A stretch of DNA of 18,547 nt from CAVXDP01 sp964562925 (GCA_964562925.1 CAZLVF010000026.1:1-18547); one strand, 5' to 3'; numbered from the stretch's first letter, positions 7,579 through 15,222 are shown. The notes: generated from the sequence alone by a model not told the origin. Translations and numbers: made by a program.

Positions 7579-7965
7579 CTACCTCAACGAGTCGTAGACG
7601 GCCTCTACTTCCGTGTTTATCCCATTCCTTATTCTCTCTACATCAAGTCTCAGTCGGATGCTAAGCATCTCACTGGCACGTTCAAGAGGTCTTCTAGGCT
7701 CCTTAGATGTTTTCTCTTTCAGTGAGGCTTCCATGAGGCCTATGTGATGGGCTATCCTCTCCCTGAACTCGTCTATCGAGGGTTTAGGAGTCTTCCCCTT
7801 GAACTCGTATCTCGCCATGGCTAAGCCGTATCTATAGCAGACGTTACGTATGAGATCGACTAGGATTGATCGATAGTCGAGCAAAGCTCTTCGAGGGCGC
7901 AGTCTCTTTTTGGACGGTCCAATCGCAGTCGGCCGCTTCTTTTTAGATTGTTTCTTGCGTGGCAA
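7579..7965 (-). CDS. Small basic protein of unknown function
   Basis: A 128-residue protein I do not recognise. The first about 26 residues are extremely basic (PRKKQSKKKRP, then KKRLRPRR), typical of nucleic-acid contact or a disordered tail. The rest appears helical, with a RSILVDLIRNVCYRYGL segment, a charged middle, and a helix containing RIRNGINTEVEAVYD. No membrane segment, cysteine cluster or catalytic motif is visible. The start is TTG at 7965, supported by GAGGTG seven bases upstream. It lies about 70 bases downstream of the protease gene on the same strand and may be co-transcribed with it. It ends 25 bases from the convergent CofE-like gene. Confidence 0.7.
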   Translation of the reverse strand: MPRKKQSKKKRPTAIGPSKKRLRPRRALLDYRSILVDLIRNVCYRYGLAMARYEFKGKTPKPSIDEFRERIAHHIGLMEASLKEKTSKEPRRPLERASEMLSIRLRLDVERIRNGINTEVEAVYDSLR

Positions 7966-8034
7966 TCAATCCACCTCTATAGCGATCCTGTAAAGATCTA
8001 TTGAGGCTCAAAGCTCTTGGTATGTGAAGGTGGG

Positions 8035-10065
8035 TTACACATATCTCTTGCAGTTTTGACAGTACCACCTCTGATACTCGGGTACCCATGAAAGGGTTCC
8101 ATTGCAGTACGGGCATGGATACTGGGGGGTCGATGTTTTGGGTTGCGTCCACGTTGGTGCATAGGTCTTAGGAGAAGGTTGTTTCCTCCAGAGATAGTAT
8201 CCGACGGCTAGGCCCAGAGCTCCACCAAGTCCAAGTCCCAGAAGTAGCCCAGATGTCACGAGAAAGTCAGGCGAGAGCATCTTGGCCTGGGCTGCCTGCA
8301 TAACCGCATCAAACGCGGAACTGATCGAACCAGCATATTCCATCTGGGAGTATCTTGCTTCAGCAGTTCGTAGATAGTTTCTCGCAGAGTTCATCCCTAA
8401 GTAGTTTACAAGCACTGACGCGGTTTCTGAAAGGGTTGAGGAAGCGTATATGATCATCTGATCTGCAAGGCCCCTCTGCAACGCGTCGATGTCGAATTGA
8501 CTGAACTCGCTATCATAGGGATAGTACGCCATGACTGAAGAGACGAAGTCCTCTGTTGGATCGTATATGAACGGGTGATTGAGGCCGAGCATATGTCCAA
8601 CCTCGTGGATTATAGTATTCGAGAAGCCGAACCCTTTGCCCGACTGTTTCGGTTCGTTGACTAGCCAGTCGCCCCTGTTCAAGTCTCTTGTAGAATGGCC
8701 GATCAGCACCATATCGTATAGGGCGACGCCCCAGATCGTACGGTCTCCTTCGCTTCTGTCAGCTATCCACTCCTTGAATGTGAAACCGAATTCATAGTTG
8801 TCGTCGAATGCGAATACGAAGACGGGTATGTCATACTCGTTTAAATCGCGGGTGACATTGAGGAAGTCTGTTATGTGTCCTTCTGCGTCCTCGCTAAGCC
8901 ACTCGTAGACGGGAATAGCGTCCACGACTTTGGTTGGTTCGATTGAAGGAACCTGCTTACTGGGATTTTTTGAGTCGATGATGATCTGCATCAGTTCCGG
9001 ATGATCGGTGATCTTGCTGAAACTTGCTTCTACGTTAACCTTTGAGAATGATAGCAGCTTCTGCAGTTCGCTCTCGATCAGATCGGTGTTTATCGTCTTC
9101 TCGATTGGCGGCTGGTTCTGACGGGTTCGATCATCGACCGCCACTATCTTGACTCTATACTCCTCTGCGTAGTTGATCGGGTAGATGAAGTCTGGAGTGA
9201 ATAGGTTGTAGACGGCGCCGTACACGTAACCCGAGATGTACTGGTTCAGCCACTTTCTTCCGTATAGGCTGCGAATATCGATATCATGGATGCTTGCGGC
9301 CAGTTGGATTGGGAGTTGGGTCGTTACGAGGCTTGGTCCGGCAGAGAGGTCGATATAGTAGAGTCGGCTATGTCCGCCCCAAGAGGTCATCCAGCGTCTA
9401 TTTCTCACTATCCCTAGATCCGGGTCTCTGAACGTCTTGTTATAGTAGTGTGGGGTGGGCTCGACCGTGAGTTTCCTCATGATCGCGTAGTGCTGTTCAG
9501 GGGTTGTTGATGGAACCCTTGAGGATAGATCGGCAACTATGAGCGTGTAGCCGTTATCGAGCAATCCGTCGTACCCGTCAGCGTGGTCTATCAGCCATCG
9601 TTCCACATCATCTGCGCTGTAGAAAGTGTTCAGGGTGGTTATCTCGAAGTTCGTGTAGTTGAGTGAGAGGTTTGAATCTATCCCGAAGTAAGTTAGATTC
9701 CACAAAACGTTCGAATATCTTTCCACCTGTGCGATTGAGGAGAGATAGTTTACAAAGCTATTCTCAAACCTGGAATCGGCAAAGGCGTAGGTATAGTTCA
9801 ACGTGAAGACCACGTTAGTACTTGTTCCAGGTATGAGATACAACTGGTGCTTGTAGCTTGGATTGTTCCAAGTCATGTAGTCTTTGTCGATAAGGTTCTC
9901 ATCGAACCCTATGAAGACGATCTTAACATCGATGGGCACCTCTCTACGCGCGGCCGCGTAGGGCTGAGTTTGAGACGAAGATTCTGCGGCAATGATCTGA
10001 AAAGATCGAAATGTTATTGTGGCTATAAGTAGCGCTAACAAGATTCGGCTGTAATCCTTTCTCAT
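8035..10065 (-). CDS. Membrane-anchored metzincin-type zinc metalloprotease with cytoplasmic zinc ribbon
   Basis: A 676-residue protein. A signal peptide or N-terminal anchor is at about residues 8-26. A long region with many N-glycosylation-type NLT/NYT sites follows. The zinc site HEVGHMLGLNH has H487, E488, H491 and H497 (HExxHxxGxxH), and a later SSVMAYY segment looks like the metzincin Met-turn. A transmembrane helix lies at about 602-626, a proline- and threonine-rich linker follows, and C651, C654, C669 and C672 form a CxxC-x14-CxxC zinc ribbon at the extreme C-terminus. The expected topology is a catalytic domain outside the cell and a ribbon inside. The substrate is unknown. ATG at 10065 starts the signal sequence; the ribosome site is weak. 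The gene is divergent from the KaiC-like gene. Confidence 0.88.
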   Translation of the reverse strand: MRKDYSRILLALLIATITFRSFQIIAAESSSQTQPYAAARREVPIDVKIVFIGFDENLIDKDYMTWNNPSYKHQLYLIPGTSTNVVFTLNYTYAFADSRFENSFVNYLSSIAQVERYSNVLWNLTYFGIDSNLSLNYTNFEITTLNTFYSADDVERWLIDHADGYDGLLDNGYTLIVADLSSRVPSTTPEQHYAIMRKLTVEPTPHYYNKTFRDPDLGIVRNRRWMTSWGGHSRLYYIDLSAGPSLVTTQLPIQLAASIHDIDIRSLYGRKWLNQYISGYVYGAVYNLFTPDFIYPINYAEEYRVKIVAVDDRTRQNQPPIEKTINTDLIESELQKLLSFSKVNVEASFSKITDHPELMQIIIDSKNPSKQVPSIEPTKVVDAIPVYEWLSEDAEGHITDFLNVTRDLNEYDIPVFVFAFDDNYEFGFTFKEWIADRSEGDRTIWGVALYDMVLIGHSTRDLNRGDWLVNEPKQSGKGFGFSNTIIHEVGHMLGLNHPFIYDPTEDFVSSVMAYYPYDSEFSQFDIDALQRGLADQMIIYASSTLSETASVLVNYLGMNSARNYLRTAEARYSQMEYAGSISSAFDAVMQAAQAKMLSPDFLVTSGLLLGLGLGGALGLAVGYYLWRKQPSPKTYAPTWTQPKTSTPQYPCPYCNGTLSWVPEYQRWYCQNCKRYV

Positions 10066-10160
10066 CGTCCGACGCGTCCAAGGCTCAACGTAGCTGCGAA
10101 CGGAGGCTAACTACTTTTCTGTTCGCAAATTCGAATGTAGGGTTGCATGAGAAGTGCGGT

Positions 10161-10191
10161 CTGTTACCAAACAGTTCCTAGATAAGGGAAC
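10161..10191. promoter_or_regulatory. Two adjoining small palindromes upstream of the KaiC-like gene
   Basis: CTGTT-ACCA-AACAG at 10161-10174 is directly followed by GTTCC-TAGATAAG-GGAAC at 10174-10191. They sit just before the AT-rich promoter-like stretch CATTAAAATAACC (about 10196-10208) in the 181-base divergent spacer. Possible operator sites; the arms are only five bases long, so chance is possible. Confidence 0.3.
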
Positions 10192-10195
10192 GATT

Positions 10196-10208
10196 CATTA
10201 AAATAACC
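10196..10208 (+). promoter_or_regulatory. TATA-like box of the KaiC-like gene
   Basis: The AT-rich stretch CATTAAAATAACC lies about 45 bases before the ATG at 10247. A start of transcription near 10228 would leave a short leader containing the GGTGA ribosome site at 10236-10240. Assigned from position and composition only. Confidence 0.35.
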
Positions 10209-10246
10209 AGCTAGCTTGCAATATCGAGTAGGATTGGTGACGCGCG

Positions 10247-10981
10247 ATGAGGGCTGAGGTTCCTAGGACGACGACGGGTATAGAGGGGTTGGATTCGATG
10301 ATAGGGGGAGGAATACCCCGTGGTAGGATAGTATTGGTTTCAGGGGGGCCCGGAACAGGGAAGACTACTTTGGCGCTTCAGTACCTCGTTAATGGCGTCT
10401 TGAAATGCGACGAGAGCGGTATCTACGTTAGCCTCGACGAGCCCAAGGACAGATTATTCGAAGAAGCGAGATATTATGGATGGGATTTCGAGAAGCTTTG
10501 CAACGAGAACAGGATAGCGTTCATCGACGGTTCCCCATATACCCGAGGTCATAAGATTCAGAGGTTCCAGCTGGGCCAGTCTATTAGGGATACAGCCCGG
10601 TCTATGGATAGTAAGAGAATCTCGGTTGATACTTTGGCTGCTCTAACGCTCCAGTACCCAGACATAATACAGAGGAGAGAGGTAATCCTCGAGATGTTCG
10701 AGAATATTCGAGAGACCGGGGCGACGTGTATGATCACGGATGAGGTGAGGGAAGGCCAGACAAGAACCATATTACTGGAGGAGTACTTGGCAGATGGTGT
10801 AATCCTATTACGGTCGTCTCAGATTGAACGTAAGAGGATTAGAACGATTGAGGTGGAGAAGATGAGGGGAACCGCTATAGACGATCAGATGAGGCCCTAC
10901 GTTCTCGGCGAAGACGGGTTCTCCGTGGTATCGGACAAGGACGTATTCACCTACGCCGCCAGGTTACTAATGAAGAAATAG
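10247..10981 (+). CDS. Single-domain KaiC/RAD55-type RecA-superfamily ATPase
   Basis: A 244-residue single KaiC domain. It opens with the typical TGIEGLDSMIGGGIPRG, then the Walker A GGPGTGKTT at residues 33-41. The acidic pair D64-E65 in VSLDEP stands where KaiC-type proteins carry catalytic acids, and the Walker B strand ends at D128 in RISVDTLAAL. A late EKMRGT segment (204-209) is the usual closing motif. The single domain means this is not a two-domain clock KaiC; such archaeal proteins are thought to act as signalling or regulatory ATPases. ATG at 10247 has GGTGA six bases upstream. Its neighbours are a protease, a small family protein and a PAS-GAF-DUF835 sensor, which suggests a signalling role without showing a partner. 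Confidence 0.92.
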   Translation: MRAEVPRTTTGIEGLDSMIGGGIPRGRIVLVSGGPGTGKTTLALQYLVNGVLKCDESGIYVSLDEPKDRLFEEARYYGWDFEKLCNENRIAFIDGSPYTRGHKIQRFQLGQSIRDTARSMDSKRISVDTLAALTLQYPDIIQRREVILEMFENIRETGATCMITDEVREGQTRTILLEEYLADGVILLRSSQIERKRIRTIEVEKMRGTAIDDQMRPYVLGEDGFSVVSDKDVFTYAARLLMKK

Positions 10982-11051
10982 CCTAAGCGAACGTTGGCTA
11001 CGCAAATCTGGGTTTCACGAGAAAAATAGCTGCCAAGCCTAGTTTGAGATG

Positions 11052-11441
11052 CTATCCTATGATTTCTAGGCCTGCAATCGTATCGGCGAAGTTGAAGTCG
11101 CTTTCAGGCTTAAACTCCATCCCCAGCCTATTGTAAAGCTTCTTGACGATCTTCAGTTCTAGGGGTCTGGAAGCGGATCCGAATAGGCTGAAGAGCCCCT
11201 TAGAGAAAGCTTCTGGCCTGTCCGGTATCTCATCCTTTCTAAGGCCGAACCTCTTCTCAAGGTAGGTGTATACTTGAGGCTTTGACTTTCGGCCGAGCAT
11301 TTCCAAAGTCTCGTCCACCGCTTGAATAAGATGAAGGGCAACCCTCGTGTTCCGTCTTACCTTCAGAGCCGTCTGAGGCGGTGGCTCCGTTAGAGAAGAA
11401 GCAGTCTCGACCAAGGCGAAAGAGGTTTTCTCTAGGCGCAA
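11052..11441 (-). CDS. Small helical protein of the signalling-associated family (copy D)
   Basis: A 129-residue protein. A variable N-terminal stretch of about 30 residues is followed by the family core: LIQAVDETLEMLG, a YLEKRFGL segment, RKDEIPDRPEAFSKGL, FSLFGSAS, and LELKIVKKLYNRLGM, then a closing helix with FADTIAGL. This is the clearest match to copy A at the left edge. The start is TTG at 11441 with GGAGAC upstream; an AT-rich GCTTAAAC at about 11484-11491 could be its TATA box. It lies 195 bases downstream of the PAS-GAF-DUF835 sensor on the same strand, so here too the family member sits next to a sensor. No enzyme motif. Function unknown. Confidence 0.78.
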   Translation of the reverse strand: MRLEKTSFALVETASSLTEPPPQTALKVRRNTRVALHLIQAVDETLEMLGRKSKPQVYTYLEKRFGLRKDEIPDRPEAFSKGLFSLFGSASRPLELKIVKKLYNRLGMEFKPESDFNFADTIAGLEIIG

Positions 11442-11636
11442 CCTAAGGTGTCTCCGGGGTATGTACCCTAAATGGAGGGTTTAAGCTCATATCGGCCTTT
11501 TTCAAGGTGCTTTTGCAATGTCTAAAGTAGATTAGCCTTGATTTTGTTTTCTTCAAAAGGTTTCGTGTTTTTCACAGGTAGTGAGCGAGGTAAGCGTCGC
11601 CACTGTCGGGTGTCTGGCTCGGTTATCACGCTAACA

Positions 11637-13187
11637 TCAGAAAGGATGCGTTCGGGACTGAGTCCTATCGCCGGGGGAACGGGTTAATATCTCAAATTCT
11701 CTCTCGATCAACTTTGCTTGTCTGGGTTCAAGAGCATCTTTGAAGAAGGGTAAGATGAGAACGCTCTCTGTACTCTCGATCTGGCTTCTCTTGGTCTGGA
11801 GGAACCGGTAAACAGGCTCGAATCCTTGGTGGGATACTAGGTATTCAACCCCATCGATTAGAATTACAGGTTTCTCAGCGTTCTTCAGGTAGGTAGTTAT
11901 CAATATGGAGAGGTCTTGAATGTTGTTGATTGTGAGTTGGCCCTCCGCGGTCTCGTCGCTCAACCATACGATGGGCGTTTTCTCGAGCGCATATCGTTCC
12001 CTTATCTTCTTGGGAAAGACCCTTGTAATGCATAACCCTTCAAAGCCGCTGGTGACGCGATCTACGAAGACGTCATATGCCAGGTCGATATCATCCTCCG
12101 TTGCATAGCTGGAACCGAGGTCCAGCCTGTACCTGCTCTTTTCAGCTTTGACGGTCTCCCTGCTGGGTTCAACAGTCAGCTTAGTCCTCTCCAAGACCGA
12201 AGAGACAAGTCGTGAATAGAACTTGAGGATTGAGAGGTCGCTTTCGTCTAGTGTTTCTTCTTTCATACTTCCTAAGGCGAGAAAGCCCATAATCTCATCT
12301 TTTATCGCTAGAGGTTGGCAGTGCACGCTCTTCGTGCATAGAATAGAGGGGCTCTCTCCCACTATCTTTGACATGCCCCGATTGTTGTTTATACACTCAT
12401 ATTCTAGGAAGGAACTGTCGAGACTGTACTTCTTGCCGATGTAGGTTCCTATCTTGGGTTTTAGAGCTTTGATCTCAGCCAACCGGCTTTCTCTACCGAG
12501 GATGAAGACGGCCGCCATATCCACCGCTAGGTCCTCTATAACTCCGTCCAAGATTGTTTCAAGGCCGCTCTCGATGTCCAGAGTTGTCTTCAAGCTTTCT
12601 TCTATCTGCGATATATGGTTGATCTGCTCGATCTTCTGAACCAACCTTTCGGTGATTGTCTCGTTTAGTTTTCTAAGCTCTTCGGTCCTTTCGTGAACGT
12701 CTTTTTCAAGGGCCTCAGCACGATTTCTAATCTCTTCTTCCATCCGCTTTCTATGGGCAATATCTCTGGCTATGCCTTCTATAGCGACGAGTTTTCCATT
12801 CCTATCGTGGACTGGAACGTTCATAAGCTCAGTGACAACGATGTGGCCATCCTTGTGAAGCCATCTGACTTCTATAGGCTGTTTCGGTTGACGACGCGCC
12901 TGAAAGTCCTCGATTACTTTCACGAGTTTAGAACGGTCTTCAGGGTGGATGATCTTAAGACCCAGATCAGGAGCAGCATAGTGCTCCTCAGATTTGTAGC
13001 CTAAGACGGTTACTGAAGAGGGATTCATATACTCGAAGCCTTTCTCGAGCGAAAACCTGTAGATGAGATCGGTCGTATTGTCCGCAAGGAGGTCGAATTC
13101 CATCCTGGACGGTTCCGGCTCCTTCCCTGAAGGAGCCGGTTTGAGAGATCGACCGATAGGTTCATGTCTCATCGTTTTCTTATCCAA
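11637..13187 (-). CDS. PAS-GAF-DUF835 sensory protein
   Basis: A soluble sensor without a kinase domain; residue numbers count from the TTG at 13241. A proline-rich linker (about 34-46) precedes a PAS domain (about 48-163). A coiled coil follows (163-225), then a GAF domain (about 225-352), and a C-terminal DUF835 domain (about 369-520). DUF835 is recognised by GLCITRVFPKKIRE, IVWLSDE, a PVILIDGVEYLV strand and a late LILPF.KDAL segment. DUF835 is an archaeal domain of unknown function often found behind PAS and GAF domains. Three starts are possible. I take the TTG at 13187 because GGGGGAT lies just before it; TTG 13241 or ATG 13172 cannot be excluded. A strong hairpin lies in the linker codons. 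Receiver and ATPase genes nearby suggest a signalling role. Confidence 0.85.
   Translation of the reverse strand: MDKKTMRHEPIGRSLKPAPSGKEPEPSRMEFDLLADNTTDLIYRFSLEKGFEYMNPSSVTVLGYKSEEHYAAPDLGLKIIHPEDRSKLVKVIEDFQARRQPKQPIEVRWLHKDGHIVVTELMNVPVHDRNGKLVAIEGIARDIAHRKRMEEEIRNRAEALEKDVHERTEELRKLNETITERLVQKIEQINHISQIEESLKTTLDIESGLETILDGVIEDLAVDMAAVFILGRESRLAEIKALKPKIGTYIGKKYSLDSSFLEYECINNNRGMSKIVGESPSILCTKSVHCQPLAIKDEIMGFLALGSMKEETLDESDLSILKFYSRLVSSVLERTKLTVEPSRETVKAEKSRYRLDLGSSYATEDDIDLAYDVFVDRVTSGFEGLCITRVFPKKIRERYALEKTPIVWLSDETAEGQLTINNIQDLSILITTYLKNAEKPVILIDGVEYLVSHQGFEPVYRFLQTKRSQIESTESVLILPFFKDALEPRQAKLIEREFEILTRSPGDRTQSRTHPF
13115..13139 (-). repeat. Perfect 11-bp-arm hairpin near the 5' end of the DUF835 gene
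   Basis: CCGGCTCCTTC and GAAGGAGCCGG flank a three-base loop. On the transcript it would form a GC-rich 11-pair stem about 50 bases after the preferred TTG start. It encodes the PAPSGKEPEPS linker before the PAS domain. One arm contains AAGGAG, so folding could hide a ribosome-site-like sequence upstream of the internal ATG at 13103, the first codon of the PAS domain. Confidence 0.7.
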
Positions 13188-13311
13188 TTCAACATCCCCC
13201 AAAAGATTCCGCATGTGAGCTTGTGGTGAAAGTAGACGCAACCTTGCATAGAAGTCTTTCCATCAGATTTTTGAAGCTGCTTTATGTTTTCTTTGAAATC
13301 TTGTCGCATGG

Positions 13312-13821
13312 GTGATCACCCCTCGTATACGGGCGCTTCTAGGTTATGTTTCGAAACCGATGTTCAGTAAGTTTAATCTAGTCAGTTGGGCGATGCTTCT
13401 TTGGGGTAGGCATGTGTACACAATCATTGTAACGCGGGGTCTGGGGCAAACGAACGAAACAGTGGCGAGCGGTAGCATGCACTTTCATGTGGTTTCTGGT
13501 TCAGAAGCAAGTGCGACAGCGATCGTGCTGGCTCGTGCGTCCGAGTGCTCCACGCTGGGTAGCGGCGCTAATCAACCTTTGCTGGCGGACAGTACAGCTT
13601 GGACATTAGCAATATTTATCGGAGCGGTTGCGGTGGGGTTGGCTACTGGTGTAGGGTTGGTTACTGCATTTCCATACGGTTTCCGGTCGAGGTCGAAGGA
13701 TAAACCTAAACTGCAACCTACGCCTACAAGAATGCTATCATCGAAAACATGTGTAAGATGCGGTAAGGCTTTGCCTCTAGACGCCGAGTACTGTTCCGAA
13801 TGTGGTGAGAAACTGGTTTAG
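13312..13821 (+). CDS. Small membrane protein with C-terminal zinc ribbon
   Basis: A 169-residue protein of unknown function. A hydrophobic stretch at about residues 22-42 may be a signal anchor. A small, probably external region of about 50 residues follows, rich in S, A and T. A clear transmembrane helix lies at about 95-120, then a basic stop-transfer segment (RSRSKDKPK). The end is a zinc ribbon with C147, C150, C161 and C164 (CVRCG...CSECG). The likely start is GTG at 13312, but ATG at 13360 (residue 17) is an alternative just before the first hydrophobic segment. The stop overlaps the longest frame of the PRC-barrel gene, so the two are probably co-expressed. The layout of external part, membrane helix and internal ribbon mirrors the protease at 8035-10065. 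Confidence 0.72.
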   Translation: MITPRIRALLGYVSKPMFSKFNLVSWAMLLWGRHVYTIIVTRGLGQTNETVASGSMHFHVVSGSEASATAIVLARASECSTLGSGANQPLLADSTAWTLAIFIGAVAVGLATGVGLVTAFPYGFRSRSKDKPKLQPTPTRMLSSKTCVRCGKALPLDAEYCSECGEKLV

Positions 13822-13831
13822 GTGTGCGCTC

Positions 13832-14233
13832 TTGGAGGAAGAAGAATATTTTGGACGTGATGAATTGGTTGGCAAGGATGTCTACGATGCAAAAGCAAAG
13901 AAGATTGGAACTGTAGCTGACATAGGCTACTCGAAAGAGGGCAAGATTGCACTTATCCTCAGGCCTGGAACAATTAGCAACGTGAAGAAGCTTTCCGATA
14001 AGGATCTTGTGCTGTCGCATCTTGCGGGAGAGCGCTTCCAGACTATTCTATTCGACAGGATCTCAGAGATAGGCGACATAATCCTACTCAAGGCGGACTC
14101 TGTGGCTGAAGTTAGACGAGAACCTGTTGCGATTGCTGACAAAGTTGCAAACTTCGTTACATGGCTAGTTCTTAGTGTAGGTGTTTCCGTTTGTTGGAAA
14201 GCGCTGAACTTGAGAGTTGATTTCTCGAGATAG
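13832..14233 (+). CDS. PRC-barrel domain protein
   Basis: Residues about 8-90 form a PRC-barrel, seen as ELVGKDVYDAKAKKIGTVADIGYSKEG followed by strands IALILRPG, then a second set ending ISEIGDIILLKAD. PRC-barrels are small beta domains found in RNA-processing and photosynthetic proteins; archaeal stand-alone forms have no settled role. The C-terminal about 30 residues contain a hydrophobic run (FVTWLVLSVGVSVCW) that could be a membrane helix, unusual for the family. The frame is open from a GTG at 13802, overlapping the previous gene by 20 bases. TTG at 13832 is preferred because AGGTG lies seven bases before it and the domain begins a few residues later. Confidence 0.78.
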   Translation: MEEEEYFGRDELVGKDVYDAKAKKIGTVADIGYSKEGKIALILRPGTISNVKKLSDKDLVLSHLAGERFQTILFDRISEIGDIILLKADSVAEVRREPVAIADKVANFVTWLVLSVGVSVCWKALNLRVDFSR

Positions 14234-14624
14234 TAGCTGGGCGCAATAGCACGTTAAGGTTGAAGCTTGGAAAACGGCTAGGCGGACAGATAGCGAGAGG
14301 AGTTGTCAACCTGTAGCGAATATAGGATCCCCACACCCTAGTTAGCTTTGTTAGATTGGAGCGTTCACAAATGTCATGACCGTTCTTCTAGTGCTACTTC
14401 AGGATGAGCGGATGCGCTGCTTCTTTTGAGGGAGGTCCAAGATAGAGATGACCGGTTCGCGTCAAACCGATTAAAGTATAAAGAGCCTTGAACTGTCTCT
14501 TCCGACTTTTCACAAACTTGATTCGAAAAGACTTCTCAACACTCTGGATCCTCAGATGATTCGCCAGCTCCTCAACATAGCATCACCGTTGTGGATAACC
14601 GCAATGTTCACTGTCTCAGGCTGA
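14234..14624. other. Spacer with decayed coding traces
   Basis: No intact gene in about 390 bases. On the minus strand a 62-codon stretch at 14394-14582 reads like protein (EELANHLRIQS, then RQFKALYTLIGL and TRTGHLYLGPP) but lacks a start. A second minus frame just upstream (VNIAVIHNGDAM, about 14585-14620) could join it through a frameshift. On the plus strand the frame of the following broken nucleotidyltransferase is open from about 14475 to a TGA at 14622. Only one of these can be coding; I cannot identify either. An AT-rich GATTAAAGTATAAAG at about 14469-14483 could be an old promoter. Confidence 0.4.
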
Positions 14625-15222
14625 ATGATACTGGTACTGGCTATTATCTTCGGCAGCTAAGCCGAGTGTGCTGCGAGAAAGGGTAGCGGCATCGACATAT
14701 GCGTTGAAACGGATGATGGGAGGGTGAAGGAAGAGATCGCGTCTGTCCACTCAAAGATCAAAGTGAAGATAGGTGAGTTCGACTTGGGCTCTCCGTTGAT
14801 AAAGGAGATAGTCAAGAACCACGTAATATTGAGGGGTGTGGAAGAGCTTTATGAAAAGATCGGTTTTTTGACTAGACTAAAAAGGGAAGGCAAACTGAGC
14901 GTTGTCGAACCTTCTGAAGAGATCTGCAGTTCATACCTTGAAAAGGCGGACAACTGCTTGAAATCTGCAAGCATTCTATTGCGTAACGATCCGTACGAGA
15001 ACTCGGTTTCGATGTCGTACTACGCAATGTACAATTCGTTGACCGCATTGCTTCAAAGTAGGCATGAAATGTGAAAACCATGCCGGTTCAATTGTTCTGT
15101 TCAAGAGGTTGTTTGGAAGGAAGAACCTGTACGAGACAATCTCATTCGCAAAGGAGAAGAGGATAGACAAGCAATACTATGTAGGTTTGGTTCTTACAAA
15201 GAAGTCAGCAGACGAGCTCTAA
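14625..15222 (+). pseudogene. Broken nucleotidyltransferase-HEPN fusion (MNT-HEPN type)
   Basis: One frame encodes AIIFGS, a TAA stop at 14658, then AECAARKGSGIDICVE. This is the GS...SDIDI core of a minimal nucleotidyltransferase with an in-frame stop, and the first aspartate of the D-x-D pair is replaced by glycine. The frame continues through KIGEFDLGSPLIKEIVKNH and VILRGVEELYEK, typical of the rest of that domain, then into a HEPN domain with SMSYYAMYNSLTALLQS. There a frameshift at about 15057-15061 moves the rest (GMKCENHAGSIVLFKRLF, to KKSADEL) to another frame ending at TAA 15220-15222. A two-base loss would explain it. Only 14724-15074 remains as an open frame. Intact relatives act as antitoxin-toxin pairs; this copy cannot make a full protein. 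Confidence 0.8.

Noticed and set aside
7943..8152. A 69-codon minus frame starting inside the protease C-terminus
   Set aside because: It overlaps the zinc-ribbon codons in another frame and lacks any family pattern.
11810..11830. GCTCGAATCC resembling a tRNA T-loop
   Set aside because: It lies inside the DUF835 coding region with no acceptor or anticodon arms around it. I found no convincing tRNA anywhere in the window.
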